DNA from: Sphaerochaetaceae bacterium
GTDB taxonomy: Bacteria; Spirochaetota; Spirochaetia; Sphaerochaetales; Sphaerochaetaceae
Assembly: GCA_024405015.1 (NCBI GenBank)
Contig: JAKSPE010000001.1
Span: 62,001 to 126,000, forward strand
Reading direction: 5' to 3'
DNA length: 64,000 nucleotides
In this document: piece after piece, positions 43,448 to 53,018 of the stretch
Layout: the number at the start of each line of letters is the position of its first letter
How positions within the stretch are numbered: the first letter of the stretch is position 1
Position numbers and translations under genes: made by a program
The notes under the pieces: generated by a model
What the model was told of the DNA's origin: nothing
The model's input: the letters and a program-made list of their open reading frames with translations, nothing else
The model's database searches: none

Positions 43448-43649
43448 AGTAAACACCTATACATAAAAAAGTAGTATTTTTCATGCATGTTCCAGGTTAT
43501 CGGGATGAGCGGTCCGTCCTTCCTGCAACCCTATCTTGCTTCTCCGATTCTCAGGAACCCCGTGGGAAAGGGGTTTGAGCTCCCAGACTCAGAAAACGCC
43601 AAGACGGCGCACAAAAGAGATAATATATTTAGCAGACAGACTTTGTCTA
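43448..43649 (-). promoter_or_regulatory. rplM-rpsI promoter and long structured leader
   Basis: On the minus strand TAGACA (43644-43649), a 16-bp spacer and TATATT (43622-43627); start expected near 43615. The leader of about 168 bases can fold as CGCC-GTCTT-GGCG, AACCCC...GGGGTT and GGTT...AACC. L13 autoregulates its operon in other bacteria through leader RNA, so this is a candidate L13-binding leader. No gene lies here. Confidence 0.55.
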
Positions 43650-43667
43650 GTAGTCTGCCCGCCATTT

Positions 43668-46094
43668 TCAGATTTTTTCGAAAGCAACCTTGTCACTGGC
43701 AAAGGTTCCGGTCCTTCCGCTGTCGAATTTCACATCAAGAACCTCTCGGCCTGCAAAGACGCGCTTTCCGCTGATGGTTCCTTCGCCGTAGAATTCACTC
43801 TTGATGCGGTCTCCGACTTCATAGGTGATCGTACCAGGGGCTGGAGCCTTCTTGATGTCAGCCTTCTTCACCAGTGTCACCGACGGCTTCTGGTTGTTGC
43901 GGATGTTGTACTTGCCCACGGCACTTGGTTTTGGTCTGCCCTTTTCAGCATCGTAGTCGTTGAAATACTTACTGGTATCAACATAGCTTGAGGTGTACTT
44001 TCCAGAATTTGTGCCAGAGCCCTTGGAATAGCTGTTATAGCCACCGCTGTAACCGCCGTAGCCATTACCGTAGCCGCTTCTTGTACCGTAGCCGGAGGAA
44101 TAGGAATCGCTGTAGTCATCTGAGCGGGAGTCAAAGCGGAACGGATTGTTTCCATAGCGGGACTTCAGGCGCATATCCACTTCCTCGATGTGGGACTCGT
44201 CAATCTCCTTCAGGAACATGCTAGGAGTTTCCGGCTGGACATTTCCCCAGCGGAGTCTGGACGAGGCGCAGAACATGTAAAGCTCACGCTTTGCACGTGT
44301 CATGGCAACGTAGCAGATTCGTCTCTCCTCTTCGATGTCCTCAGCGGTTCTCTCATCAAGGCGGCCTGGGAAGATCTCGTTTTCCATACCGGCGAGGAAG
44401 ACCCTTTCATACTCAAGACCCTTTGTGTTGTGCATGGTAATCAGCGTCACACCCTCTTCGCTCTTGCCTTCCTCCTCGCCCAAAGACGATGGATCGAGGG
44501 AAGCGAACTCCAGGAAATTGTTGATACCTTCCTGTCCTTCGGAGAACTGCTCCATAGACAGCATGTTCACCAACTGCTCCAGGTTCTCGGTTCTCTTGTT
44601 GACCTTCAGCTTCTCATCACGGTCTCGTGCCACATAGTAGTCAAGAATCCCAAAGTTCAGAAGAATCTCCTTCAGGAACTTGCCGTTGTCTACGGTACCA
44701 AAGAGTTTCTGACAACGGTCATAGGCATCGACGAACATGGCGACACCGCTGACGGCCTGACCACGGATGAGGCCTTCGCTGGCAGCCTTTTCACAGGCGA
44801 TGATGACATTTCCTGCTGCCTCTGCATCCTCTGCAGCAATGGCAAGAAGCTTATCAATGCTCACGTCACCGACCTTGCGGGCAGGCTTGTTGATCATGCG
44901 CTGGAAAGCAACAGTATCACGAGGGTTCGAGATGAGAGACAGCATGGCAATACAGTCACGAATCTCTTCTCTGTCGTAGAATCGAAGCGATCCCACCAGA
45001 TGGTAAGGAATGTTGGCCAGCATCAGGCGGTCTTCAAAGTCCTTTGACTGGGAATTCGTTCGATACAGAATGGCACTCTTGGCGTAGGCATTCGCGTCGC
45101 TCTCATGCGCCTTCTTGAGAATGTTGATAACGTGCTGGGCCTCATCAAAGCCGTTGTCCACATAGTAGAGCTTTGGCAGCATACCACCATGCTTTGCAGC
45201 GGCAAGGTCTTTCTCCGCACGTGTCTTGTTATTGTTGATGACGTCCTTAGCAACATTCAGAATGTTCTCGGAGCATCGGTAGTTCATGCCCAAGACAACC
45301 TTCTGTGTGCCAGGAAAAGCCTTCGGGAACTCCAGAATGTTTTTGACTTCAGCACCTCGGAAGCGGTAAATGCTCTGGTCATCATCACCGACGGCACAGA
45401 TGAAGGTCTGCGGTCCGACAATCTGCTTCAGAAGCAGGAACTGGGCCTTGTTGGAGTCCTGGTACTCATCGACGAGAATCATGCGAAATCTTCGGTGAAT
45501 CTCATCCTTGATGTCAGGGTTGTGCTCCAGAAGTTCGATGGACTTGATGATCATGTCCGCAAAGTCAACGTTTCCGGTTCTGGCCAGGACTTCGTTGTAT
45601 TTTCTGAAGTATTTGACAAGTCTCTCGTCAAGGCCGTTCGGCTTCTCCATGCGGTCCTTGAGAACGGCGATCTTCTTGTAGTAGCCGGCAATCTCCTTCT
45701 TGTTGTCATCCGGAAATGCCTGGCAAAGGAGAGTCACACTGTCCTCGTCGTCATAGATCTTGAAATTACGGTCCAATCCGATGCGCTCGCCATACTTTCG
45801 AAGAAGCCAGACACCAAAGGAGTGGAAGGTTCGAATCATGACGCTGTTGCCGACCTCTCCTACCATGGACACGACTCTGTCCTGCATTTCCTTGCAGGCA
45901 CGGTTGGTGAAGGTCACAGCCATGATCTGATAAGGTCGGACTCCGAGATTCTCGATTGCGTATGCGATTTTTGTGGTAATGACGCGGGTCTTTCCGCTAC
46001 CAGCTCCTGCAAAGACAAGCAAGGCGCCGTCATTGATCAGAACAGCTTCGCGCTGTCTGTCATTAAGCTGGTCGATGATCTCCTGCATGCTCAT
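43668..46094 (-). CDS. pcrA: ATP-dependent DNA helicase PcrA/UvrD
   Basis: An 808-residue superfamily-1 helicase. Motif I is VFAGAGSGKTRVIT, motif II LVDEYQDSNKAQ, motif III GDDDQSIYRFRGAE, and motifs V/VI are VTLITMHNTKGLEYERVFL and RRICYVAMTRAKRELY. The C-terminus has a low-complexity Gly/Tyr/Ser linker (about residues 670-715) and then a Tudor-like domain (GDRIKSEFYGEGTISGKRVF) that binds RNA polymerase in PcrA. It unwinds DNA in repair and replication. The start overlaps the rimO stop by four bases. Confidence 0.95.
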   Translation of the reverse strand: MSMQEIIDQLNDRQREAVLINDGALLVFAGAGSGKTRVITTKIAYAIENLGVRPYQIMAVTFTNRACKEMQDRVVSMVGEVGNSVMIRTFHSFGVWLLRKYGERIGLDRNFKIYDDEDSVTLLCQAFPDDNKKEIAGYYKKIAVLKDRMEKPNGLDERLVKYFRKYNEVLARTGNVDFADMIIKSIELLEHNPDIKDEIHRRFRMILVDEYQDSNKAQFLLLKQIVGPQTFICAVGDDDQSIYRFRGAEVKNILEFPKAFPGTQKVVLGMNYRCSENILNVAKDVINNNKTRAEKDLAAAKHGGMLPKLYYVDNGFDEAQHVINILKKAHESDANAYAKSAILYRTNSQSKDFEDRLMLANIPYHLVGSLRFYDREEIRDCIAMLSLISNPRDTVAFQRMINKPARKVGDVSIDKLLAIAAEDAEAAGNVIIACEKAASEGLIRGQAVSGVAMFVDAYDRCQKLFGTVDNGKFLKEILLNFGILDYYVARDRDEKLKVNKRTENLEQLVNMLSMEQFSEGQEGINNFLEFASLDPSSLGEEEGKSEEGVTLITMHNTKGLEYERVFLAGMENEIFPGRLDERTAEDIEEERRICYVAMTRAKRELYMFCASSRLRWGNVQPETPSMFLKEIDESHIEEVDMRLKSRYGNNPFRFDSRSDDYSDSYSSGYGTRSGYGNGYGGYSGGYNSYSKGSGTNSGKYTSSYVDTSKYFNDYDAEKGRPKPSAVGKYNIRNNQKPSVTLVKKADIKKAPAPGTITYEVGDRIKSEFYGEGTISGKRVFAGREVLDVKFDSGRTGTFASDKVAFEKI

Positions 46095-47443
46095 ATTCTG
46101 ACAGCCTCCAGGTCGATTCCATTGACCTTTGTGATACCACAGCGATAGACCTGTCCCGGAACCATGTCACGGCCCATGACAACGGTAAGGCCGTCAACTT
46201 CTGGAGCCTGACCCCAGAAACGTCCGATGGCAAGGTCCTCTCCTTCGACAAGCTCCTCAATCAGAACATCATATTCCTTTCCGACGAAGGTCTTCAGCAT
46301 GTCAGCGGAGATCTTCTCCTGCAGCTTCTGAAGTTTCTTCTGCCACTTCTTGGCCTCTTTGCCAAGAGCCTTATGGGTATCCTCGTCTGTAAGATCGTAG
46401 GCGTAGGTCCCCTCTTCGCGGGAATAGGTGAAAGAGCCCATCCAATTGAAGCGATTTGCCTTCACAAACTCGTAGACCTTCTCAAAATCCTCGGCACTGT
46501 CGCCAGGGAAACCGAGCATGATGGTGGTTCGGATGACGCTTTCCGGAAGAGATGTTCGAATGGTCTGGATGAGGTTTGAGTAAACGACCTCGTCTCCCAT
46601 TCGCTTCATCGGACGCAGAAGCTTTGCACTTGCATGCTGGAATGGGATGTCAAAGTAAGGCATGATCTTGTCGGTTCTCTTCATGAGATCCAGAAGCTCC
46701 ATTGGGAAGGCATCTGGATGGATGTACAGCATACGAACCTTGAAAGAGCCTTCAATGGCACAGATCTTCTCCAACAGCTCGCAGAAATGGCTCTTGCCAT
46801 CCCAGTCTGAGCCGTAGGCGGCAAGGTCCTGGGCAATCAGGTTGATCTCGTGAATACCAGAGGAGACAAGTCGGTTGGCCTCTTTCAGAACAGCATCCAT
46901 CGGGCGGGAGCGAAGGCTTCCGCGGATGATTGGAATGGCGCAGAAACCACAGCGGTGGTTACAGCCTTCTGAGATCTTGAGGTAGGCACTTCCCGGGAAG
47001 TTGAAAAGTTTATCTCTCTCATCGCTTTCATCATCTGGGTCCGGGTATGCTGGGACAAGGAGATTTCCGGACTTCGGAGCCCTCTTCTTTGTGACCTGCT
47101 CCACAAACTCGTTGATTTTGGAAAGGTCGCGGTTTCCGAAGATTCCGTTTGCCTCAACAAGCTGCTCCTTGAGCTCTTCGCCATAGCGCTGGGCCAGACA
47201 TCCAGAAAGGATGATCTTCTTTTTTGGGTACTTTGCATTGAGACCGAAGAAGGTGTTCACAGACTCCTCTCTGGCACTTTCAATGAAACCACAGGTATTG
47301 ACGATGATGAGCTCCGCCTTAGCGGCGTCATCGGTAAGGACCCAGTTGTCCTTCTCAAGGTTATGTGCCATGACCTCAGCATCGACCTGGTTCTTGGCGC
47401 AGCCGAGGTTCTCGATATACAGATAGCGTTTCTCTTTGTCCAT
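46091..47443 (-). CDS. rimO: Ribosomal protein S12 methylthiotransferase RimO
   Basis: A 450-residue radical-SAM methylthiotransferase. The N-terminal UPF0004 domain has its three cysteines in ENLGCAKNQVD, IVNTCGFIESA and ILSGCLAQRY. The radical-SAM site is SEGCNHRCGFCAIPIIRG. HPDAFPMELLDLM, YFDIPFQHAS and a C-terminal TRAM domain follow. RimO, rather than MiaB, is indicated by length and by CAIPIIRG. The start at 47443 begins the conserved domain. Confidence 0.94.
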   Translation of the reverse strand: MDKEKRYLYIENLGCAKNQVDAEVMAHNLEKDNWVLTDDAAKAELIIVNTCGFIESAREESVNTFFGLNAKYPKKKIILSGCLAQRYGEELKEQLVEANGIFGNRDLSKINEFVEQVTKKRAPKSGNLLVPAYPDPDDESDERDKLFNFPGSAYLKISEGCNHRCGFCAIPIIRGSLRSRPMDAVLKEANRLVSSGIHEINLIAQDLAAYGSDWDGKSHFCELLEKICAIEGSFKVRMLYIHPDAFPMELLDLMKRTDKIMPYFDIPFQHASAKLLRPMKRMGDEVVYSNLIQTIRTSLPESVIRTTIMLGFPGDSAEDFEKVYEFVKANRFNWMGSFTYSREEGTYAYDLTDEDTHKALGKEAKKWQKKLQKLQEKISADMLKTFVGKEYDVLIEELVEGEDLAIGRFWGQAPEVDGLTVVMGRDMVPGQVYRCGITKVNGIDLEAVRI

Positions 47444-47562
47444 GGCTTTAGTCTCTATTTTCTTCACGCGTGCGTCAAGTAAGGTTTCGCATTTGTGCGT
47501 ACAAGGATTGTGGTTTGTTTTCAGTTGTCGATTAGCATTTTTGGGGTTACCATTATTATGAT

Positions 47563-48822
47563 ATGGACAGAACGCTTTATCCGGGCTCCGTTTTGGGCCA
47601 GGTTGACATTCCGGCCTCGAAAGGTCAGACATTCCGAGCTTTACTCATTGCCCTTCTGGCAAAAGGCACCAGCATCATCCACAACCCAAGACTCACACCT
47701 GACACACAGGCTTGCATTGAGTTTGCGCAAAAGTTGGGCGCCAAAATCCAAATCAAATACAACACATTGTTTGTCGACTCTTCAGACATGAAGCCGAATG
47801 GCAGCATTGAAATCGATTGCAAGAACAGCGGTTCCACCCTGTACTTTGCTACAGCCCTCAGCTGTCTGTTCCATGTTCCGGTCACCTTCAAAGGCGATGA
47901 GAGCCTGACCCACCGCCCTGTCCGACCACTGCTTACAAGTCTTCGCAACCTTGGGGCAAAAATCGAGCCACAGGACCCGGAAAGCATTCCTTATACTGTC
48001 TGTGGACCAATTGCAGGCGGGCACACCAGCATCCGCTGCATGACCAACCAGTATCTGTCGGCACTCCTTCTTGTCTGTCCAATGGCAGAAGGCGATACGA
48101 CAATTGATGTTCCGCTTCTCATGGAAAAGCCGTTTGTGAAAATGACCGAGCACTGGCTTGAGAACCAAGGAATCGAGTTCTTTCGAAACGATGACATGAG
48201 CCATTACACCATAAAAGGTGGCCAGAGCTACAAACCGTTTGAAACCACAATCAACGGAGACTTCGGTTCCGCCACCCCGTTCTTCTGCGCAGCGGCAATC
48301 ACAGGCGGCACGGTTACCGTCAATGGACTTGACAGTAACAGCACCCAGGGTGACAGCGCCATTTTGCCGATTCTCCAGAAAATGGGATGCAGCGTCCAAT
48401 GCACCGAGACCTCTGTCACCCTCAAGGGCCCGAACAAACTCAAGGCAGCCGATTTTGATTTGGGAGGCATTCCAGATGCGCTTCCAGCTCTGGCGGTCAC
48501 CGCCTGTTTTGCCTCAGGTCCTGTCAAACTCTATAACGTCTCCCAGGCACGATTGAAAGAAAGCGACCGCATCACATCCGTTGCCGCAAGCATCAATGCC
48601 ATCGGCGGTCAGGCCCGTGAAATGCCGGATGGAATCGAGGTGTTCCCGGTCATGGCCTTCCAGGGCTCAAGGCAGGTCAAAAGCTACCACGACCATCGAG
48701 TGGTCATGGCCATGGCACTTGCCTCGCTCAAGTGCACAGGAGGGCTCACCATCCAGGATTGCGAATGCATAGATCTGCGATTCCCCTCTTTCTTTGAAAA
48801 GTTTAACAGTGTAATATGCTAG
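47563..48822 (+). CDS. aroA: EPSP synthase-like enolpyruvyl transferase (divergent AroA)
   Basis: A 419-residue member of the EPSP synthase family, the sixth enzyme of the shikimate pathway. Conserved: PASKGQTFRALLIALLAKG, GGIPDALPALAVTACF, ARLKESDRI and YHDHRVVMAMALASL. By eye several usual active-site residues differ: the Ser after the first catalytic Lys is Gly (SKG), the SSQ motif reads TNQ, the AxR of NSGTAMR reads NSGSTLYF, and the last Lys before the C-terminal FP reads Leu-Arg. The function may be altered. No ribosome-binding site; CATTAT lies six bases before the ATG. Confidence 0.8.
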   Translation: MDRTLYPGSVLGQVDIPASKGQTFRALLIALLAKGTSIIHNPRLTPDTQACIEFAQKLGAKIQIKYNTLFVDSSDMKPNGSIEIDCKNSGSTLYFATALSCLFHVPVTFKGDESLTHRPVRPLLTSLRNLGAKIEPQDPESIPYTVCGPIAGGHTSIRCMTNQYLSALLLVCPMAEGDTTIDVPLLMEKPFVKMTEHWLENQGIEFFRNDDMSHYTIKGGQSYKPFETTINGDFGSATPFFCAAAITGGTVTVNGLDSNSTQGDSAILPILQKMGCSVQCTETSVTLKGPNKLKAADFDLGGIPDALPALAVTACFASGPVKLYNVSQARLKESDRITSVAASINAIGGQAREMPDGIEVFPVMAFQGSRQVKSYHDHRVVMAMALASLKCTGGLTIQDCECIDLRFPSFFEKFNSVIC

Positions 48823-48849
48823 GCGCAAACGTTGCGTTTGGGAGGAACC

Positions 48850-49302
48850 ATGTTCATTATCGCTCATACACCAGGCTGCAGACAGAAGGCAGCAGAAATC
48901 GCCGCAAAGCTCGCTGACACCCAGCTTGTCAACATGCAGGAAGCCATTCAGGATCCTCAGATGCTGGGAGACTTCGACAGCATCGGTCTTGTCTATGAGC
49001 AGGAAGGCAAAGCTGTTTCCTCTTGCGTGGTGGCCTTCATCCGCGAGGTTCTCGGTTCCTACGACCTGAGCAGCCTCCAGTACATGTTCAACGTCTGCGT
49101 CTGTGAAGGCAGCCCTTACCACAGTCTTAAAATTGTCGAGAAGCTCTGCTCCAAGGTCGGCTGTGCACCAAGTCTCAGCCTCACCCTCAAAAACGGACAG
49201 GATGTTTCGGAACTTTGCAAGAAAATCGTAGACGGTGACATTCTTCTTGCCAAGGGAAGCCTTGGAACCATGTTCTTCATGTTGGCCAACAGGATCCGAT
49301 AA
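48850..49302 (+). CDS. Flavodoxin-like fold protein, degenerate
   Basis: A 150-residue protein whose pattern of strands (MFIIAHTPGCRQKAAEIAAKL, FDSIGLVYEQEGKAVSSCVVAFI split, YMFNVCVCEGSPYHSLKIVEKL) resembles flavodoxin-like domains of the EFR1 type but lacks a clear TGNT phosphate loop. FMN binding is doubtful. ATG 48850 has GGAGG with a spacing of five. It lies two bases before the CPBP gene, so they are co-translated. Confidence 0.45.
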   Translation: MFIIAHTPGCRQKAAEIAAKLADTQLVNMQEAIQDPQMLGDFDSIGLVYEQEGKAVSSCVVAFIREVLGSYDLSSLQYMFNVCVCEGSPYHSLKIVEKLCSKVGCAPSLSLTLKNGQDVSELCKKIVDGDILLAKGSLGTMFFMLANRIR

Positions 49303-49304
49303 CC

Positions 49305-50150
49305 ATGAAAGAGCAGAACATCAGAAAACCCATGTATGCCAAAGAGGAGATGGGCCGTCTTGTGAAATGGGTCTTCGGCCTTCCTCTGATTTTCGTCATC
49401 TGGCTTGGACTGTCTCTGGTCATGCCGACTTTTGCAGATAGCCAGAGAGTCCGCATCGTCCTGAACATCATAAGCTATCTCATGTTCATCATGGTCACGA
49501 TCATTGTCGTCTCACGCTTTCTGAAGTTCCCATTCAAGAAAATGCTGTACGAAACCCAGGCCTTTCGCGCAAAGTATCTTTTTGCAGGTTTTATCCCGAT
49601 GTTCTGCGTCGGAATCGGTACTACCCTTTTATGGAAAGTCATCCAGCCACAGAACTTCACTTATACGCTACAGCCAGGTTGGCCGATTGATTTTGCACTT
49701 GCCTTTGTTCTTGTGACGCTGGCAGCTTTTCTGGAAGAAGTCCTTTGCAGAGCCTACATCGCCTACTTTATCGCCGATAACATGGAAACAAAGCCAAAGA
49801 AGCAGGCCCTTTACATTCTGGCCTCCGCTTTGGTGTTCACCATTGCACACTTCCAGAACCCAGAGGTCAGCGGAAGTCAGGCCATCTACTCCATGGTGTT
49901 CTATTTCATCATGGGTGCAGCCCTTATGACAGTGACCCTTCGCACAAAGGGAATCGAAGCGGCACTGGGCATTCACATGGCAAACAACCTCATCAATGCC
50001 TGGTTTTTCACCTACAAGGATGCCGCTCTCATCACCAATGCCGTGTACACCCATGCAAACAACATCGGACCTTGGATGCTGGTGCAGTCTGTGCTTTGCG
50101 TTGTGCTGAGCATGGCAGCTGTGCTGTTCGTTTCCAAGAAGAGAGCCTGA
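49305..50150 (+). CDS. CPBP family intramembrane metalloprotease
   Basis: A 281-residue protein with about eight membrane segments. The Abi/CAAX-protease motifs are FLEEVLCRAYIAYF (EExxxR, about residue 145), TIAHFQNPE and GIHMANNLINAW (HxxxN). CPBP enzymes cleave prenylated or other membrane peptides, and in bacteria often confer bacteriocin self-immunity. The target is unknown. It is paired with the flavodoxin-like gene upstream. Confidence 0.88.
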   Translation: MKEQNIRKPMYAKEEMGRLVKWVFGLPLIFVIWLGLSLVMPTFADSQRVRIVLNIISYLMFIMVTIIVVSRFLKFPFKKMLYETQAFRAKYLFAGFIPMFCVGIGTTLLWKVIQPQNFTYTLQPGWPIDFALAFVLVTLAAFLEEVLCRAYIAYFIADNMETKPKKQALYILASALVFTIAHFQNPEVSGSQAIYSMVFYFIMGAALMTVTLRTKGIEAALGIHMANNLINAWFFTYKDAALITNAVYTHANNIGPWMLVQSVLCVVLSMAAVLFVSKKRA

Positions 50151-50225
50151 ATCATCTTGATTTGACATTGGGATTGGTCCTTTCCCTCCTTTCTAAAAAG
50201 GCGGGAAACGGCTATACTGTTTGAC

Positions 50226-51281
50226 ATGTCAGTACAGAAGAAAACAATCAAGAAAGCAAAGAAAGAGGCCAAGCAGGCCGTCCGAAAATCAATCCGAAAA
50301 CACCCGTTCATCTGGATTGCCGTCATTGTTGTGATCCTTGTGGTGCTGTTCATCTTCACCCCAACCACAAACCCTCTTTCGGTCCAGCTCTCATTTGATT
50401 CCGTTGCCGAAGAGCTGGCCATTCCAGCCTATGGTCCAAAAGATACGATCATTCAGCATACCGGCTACACCCTCAGCTACTGCGAAGAACACGAACAGCC
50501 TTACTGGGTTGCCTATGTACTGACCGCGGATGAGGTCTTTGCAGGAGAATCTGATCGAAATGACAATTTCCGCGAAGATCCAGCAGTTCCGACCGGAAGC
50601 GCAACTCTTGCCGATTACAAGGGCTCCGGCTACGACCGCGGCCATCTGTGTCCAGCAGCAGACCAGGCATGGTCCGCCGTCGCCATGGATGACTCCTTCT
50701 TCCTTTCCAACATGAGCCCACAGACCCATGCCTTCAATGCAGGCATCTGGCTGAATCTTGAGTCCGCTGTCCGCACCATGGCAGCCCAGAACCAGGAGAT
50801 CTGTGTCGTCACAGGTCCGGTTCTCACCGATGGCCCATACAAGACAATCGGAGCCAACAAGGTCTCCGTTCCAAACTCCTTCTACAAGGTCATCCTGGAC
50901 TACTACGGTGCAGAGAAGAAGGCAATCGGATTTGTGCTGAGACAGGACGACAAGGGAAAGCTTGAGCAGTTTGCAGTCTCCGTTGATGAAGTCGAAAGAA
51001 TCACAGGCCTTGACTTCTTCCCTCAACTTGCCGATGCCGAAGAACAGCAGCTTGAGGCCAACTTTGACGTAAAACTCTGGGACCTCAGCGACTTCAGCAT
51101 CAAGAACACGTCCAAGAAGTATGGCTATGATCTTTCATCCAACGGCTATAGTGAGAACTCCGCAGCCGTAGCAGCTGAGGCAAAACCACAGAACTTCAAG
51201 GAGCAGGTGCTGTTCTTCCTGTACAAGAACTTCAGTTCCTACAAACTTCAGGTGATCTCCATCATTGAGGATTTCACCTGA
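50226..51281 (+). CDS. Membrane-anchored DNA/RNA non-specific endonuclease (NUC1 family)
   Basis: A 351-residue protein: a basic N-terminus (KKAKKEAKQAVRKSIRK), one membrane helix (about residues 32-52), then a beta-beta-alpha metal nuclease domain with the signature GSGYDRGHLCPAADQ (DRGH, about 137) and NMSPQTHAFNAGIW. The domain would face the periplasm and could degrade incoming or environmental DNA for nutrients. TATACT (50213-50218) ends seven bases before the ATG with no ribosome-binding site, so it is probably leaderless. Confidence 0.88.
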   Translation: MSVQKKTIKKAKKEAKQAVRKSIRKHPFIWIAVIVVILVVLFIFTPTTNPLSVQLSFDSVAEELAIPAYGPKDTIIQHTGYTLSYCEEHEQPYWVAYVLTADEVFAGESDRNDNFREDPAVPTGSATLADYKGSGYDRGHLCPAADQAWSAVAMDDSFFLSNMSPQTHAFNAGIWLNLESAVRTMAAQNQEICVVTGPVLTDGPYKTIGANKVSVPNSFYKVILDYYGAEKKAIGFVLRQDDKGKLEQFAVSVDEVERITGLDFFPQLADAEEQQLEANFDVKLWDLSDFSIKNTSKKYGYDLSSNGYSENSAAVAAEAKPQNFKEQVLFFLYKNFSSYKLQVISIIEDFT

Positions 51282-51285
51282 TTTC

Positions 51286-52605
51286 TCATTTCATCTTTTT
51301 CGCAATACTCTTATAGAAATCAACAGCAGTAGGCAGGCTTGCAGTACCGATGTTCTCATTCAGGGCATGGATGCTGTGAAGCTGCTGCTCTGAGATCACA
51401 AGCGGTGCGAACCTGATGGCGTTGTCCGTTACAGGCCAATAGTAATAGGCATCGGTTCCACCAGTCATGACATAAGGTGTCGGCACAACATCAGGATAGA
51501 ACTCCTTCACGGTCTCCTCTACCGTCCTGAAAGCCTTCTGTGTGAAATCCACAGGAGCCTGTGGTTCCTTGGCATCCAGAATCTCAAGTTCCAGGTCATA
51601 CTTATCACAATATCGTTTTAAAATCTCTGTGGTAGCCTGCAGGCCCTGATGATGAATCAGGCGGGAGTTGATATTCAGATAGGCCTCTTCCGGTATGACA
51701 TTCCTTGCAGATGAGCCTTCCATCATGGTGAACGCCATTGTCGTCCTTACCATGGCAGCAGCAGTGGCACTTGTCATCGGCATGATCTTCTCCAGTAGCG
51801 GCTTGAACAGTTTCACGTGTCGGAAGACAAAGCCCATTGCACCTTTTGTGTAAGGACCCATTCTACGAAGCATCTCCATGACAGTATCAGACATCTGTGC
51901 CTTGTTTGGATTATGTTTCTCGATATCGACCATGAATGCACCAAGTCTTGCAAGAGGACTGTTCTTGGATGGTGTGGAGGCATGACCGCCGTTTGACTTT
52001 GCAATCACCTTGAAATCAACGTAGCCCTTTTCAAGAGTCCCGATCATGGCAAAGCGTCCGTTGACACCGCCCATCGGCTCGTCAACGATCATTCCACCTT
52101 CATCCATCAGAAGCTGAAGTCTCACACCATGGTCCTGCAGATACTTCACAGTCTTCGGAGCACCGTCACCAGAAACCTCTTCAGTGGAACTGGAGGCTAT
52201 GTACATATCCACCTCAGGGGTGAAACCTTCCTCTATGAGTTCCTCCATTGCCTGGAGCATGCACATGAGCGGGCCTTTCGTATCAACCGTTCCCCTTCCC
52301 CACACAATGCCATCCGTGACATCTCCGGAGAAAGGTTCATGCTCCCATTTTCCCTCTGCGGGTACGACATCCTGATGGGACATGAACAGAAAGGCTTCAC
52401 CATCCGTCTTGCCTGGAAGTCGAATCAGAAGAGAACTGTCAATTTCCACTATCTCACATTTTGAGAAGACCTGTGGAAACAGTTTCCCCAGAACCTCATG
52501 GAAATGGTCGAACTTGTCCTTGTTCTGGACACCCACCTGGCTTATGGTCTCACACTGGATCATCTCGGATAGCAGTGTTGCATACTTTGACTCTCGATCT
52601 GTCAT
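51286..52605 (-). CDS. M20 family metallopeptidase
   Basis: A 439-residue zinc peptidase of family M20. The metal and catalytic residues are in MSHQDVVPAEG, WGRGTVDTKGPLMCML and SSSTEEVSGDGAP; GGHASTP marks the dimerisation lid domain, and the last His is in LHSIHALNEN. It is close in layout to carboxypeptidase PM20D1/Cps1-type enzymes. It is monocistronic and convergent with the nuclease gene. Confidence 0.92.
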   Translation of the reverse strand: MTDRESKYATLLSEMIQCETISQVGVQNKDKFDHFHEVLGKLFPQVFSKCEIVEIDSSLLIRLPGKTDGEAFLFMSHQDVVPAEGKWEHEPFSGDVTDGIVWGRGTVDTKGPLMCMLQAMEELIEEGFTPEVDMYIASSSTEEVSGDGAPKTVKYLQDHGVRLQLLMDEGGMIVDEPMGGVNGRFAMIGTLEKGYVDFKVIAKSNGGHASTPSKNSPLARLGAFMVDIEKHNPNKAQMSDTVMEMLRRMGPYTKGAMGFVFRHVKLFKPLLEKIMPMTSATAAAMVRTTMAFTMMEGSSARNVIPEEAYLNINSRLIHHQGLQATTEILKRYCDKYDLELEILDAKEPQAPVDFTQKAFRTVEETVKEFYPDVVPTPYVMTGGTDAYYYWPVTDNAIRFAPLVISEQQLHSIHALNENIGTASLPTAVDFYKSIAKKMK

Positions 52606-52653
52606 GGTCTTGTCCTTCCTTACTTTGAATTGTAACGCATTTGAATCTCATTG

Positions 52654-52682
52654 TTGATAACAAGAATAAAAAAAGATAGAAT
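52654..52682 (+). promoter_or_regulatory. tRNA-Gly promoter
   Basis: TTGATA (52654-52659), a 17-bp spacer and TAGAAT (52677-52682), ten bases upstream of the tRNA. Confidence 0.7.
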
Positions 52683-52692
52683 AAGTGCATAC

Positions 52693-52763
52693 GCGGCATT
52701 AGCACATCGGTAGTGCATGAGCTTCCCAAGCTTGTTAGGCGGGTCCGACTCCCGTATGCCGCT
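52693..52763 (+). tRNA. tRNA-Gly (CCC)
   Basis: A 71-base cloverleaf: acceptor GCGGCAT/ATGCCGC, D-arm AGCACATCGGTAGTGC, anticodon loop TTCCCAA (anticodon CCC) between TGAGC and GCTTG, T-arm GCGGGTCCGACTCCCGT. No CCA is encoded. Confidence 0.95.
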
Positions 52764-52771
52764 TTAGTACG

Positions 52772-52807
52772 GTGTTGCAGGATTGGAGTTCTGCAACACT
52801 TTTTTTA
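52772..52807 (+). terminator. tRNA-Gly terminator
   Basis: GTGTTGCAG and CTGCAACAC form a perfect nine-pair stem around a ten-base loop, followed by seven Ts. Confidence 0.9.
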
Positions 52808-52920
52808 TTTCACGGTTTTCATCATGCCTTTTTGTCCAAAAACGGAAGAAATAGCCTTTTATTTCATGATAGCATTTGTGTTCACAAAACTATATACCAC
52901 GGAACTGAAGAAAAATATTT

Positions 52921-52949
52921 GTTTTACGTGGTAAAACACCACGCAAAAC
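52921..52949. repeat. 29-bp inverted repeat GTTTTaCGTGGT-N5-ACCACGcAAAAC
   Basis: Eleven of twelve arm positions pair. It lies in the 395-bp gene-free gap between tRNA-Gly and the sugar ABC operon and is followed by an A-run. Operator or stable hairpin; no promoter seen next to it. Confidence 0.5.
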
Positions 52950-53018
52950 AAAAAAAAAGCAAGAAAATGTGGTGTCTTCAATTTTAGCTTTGACATCCGC
53001 TCATGCCCCTTCATATTG

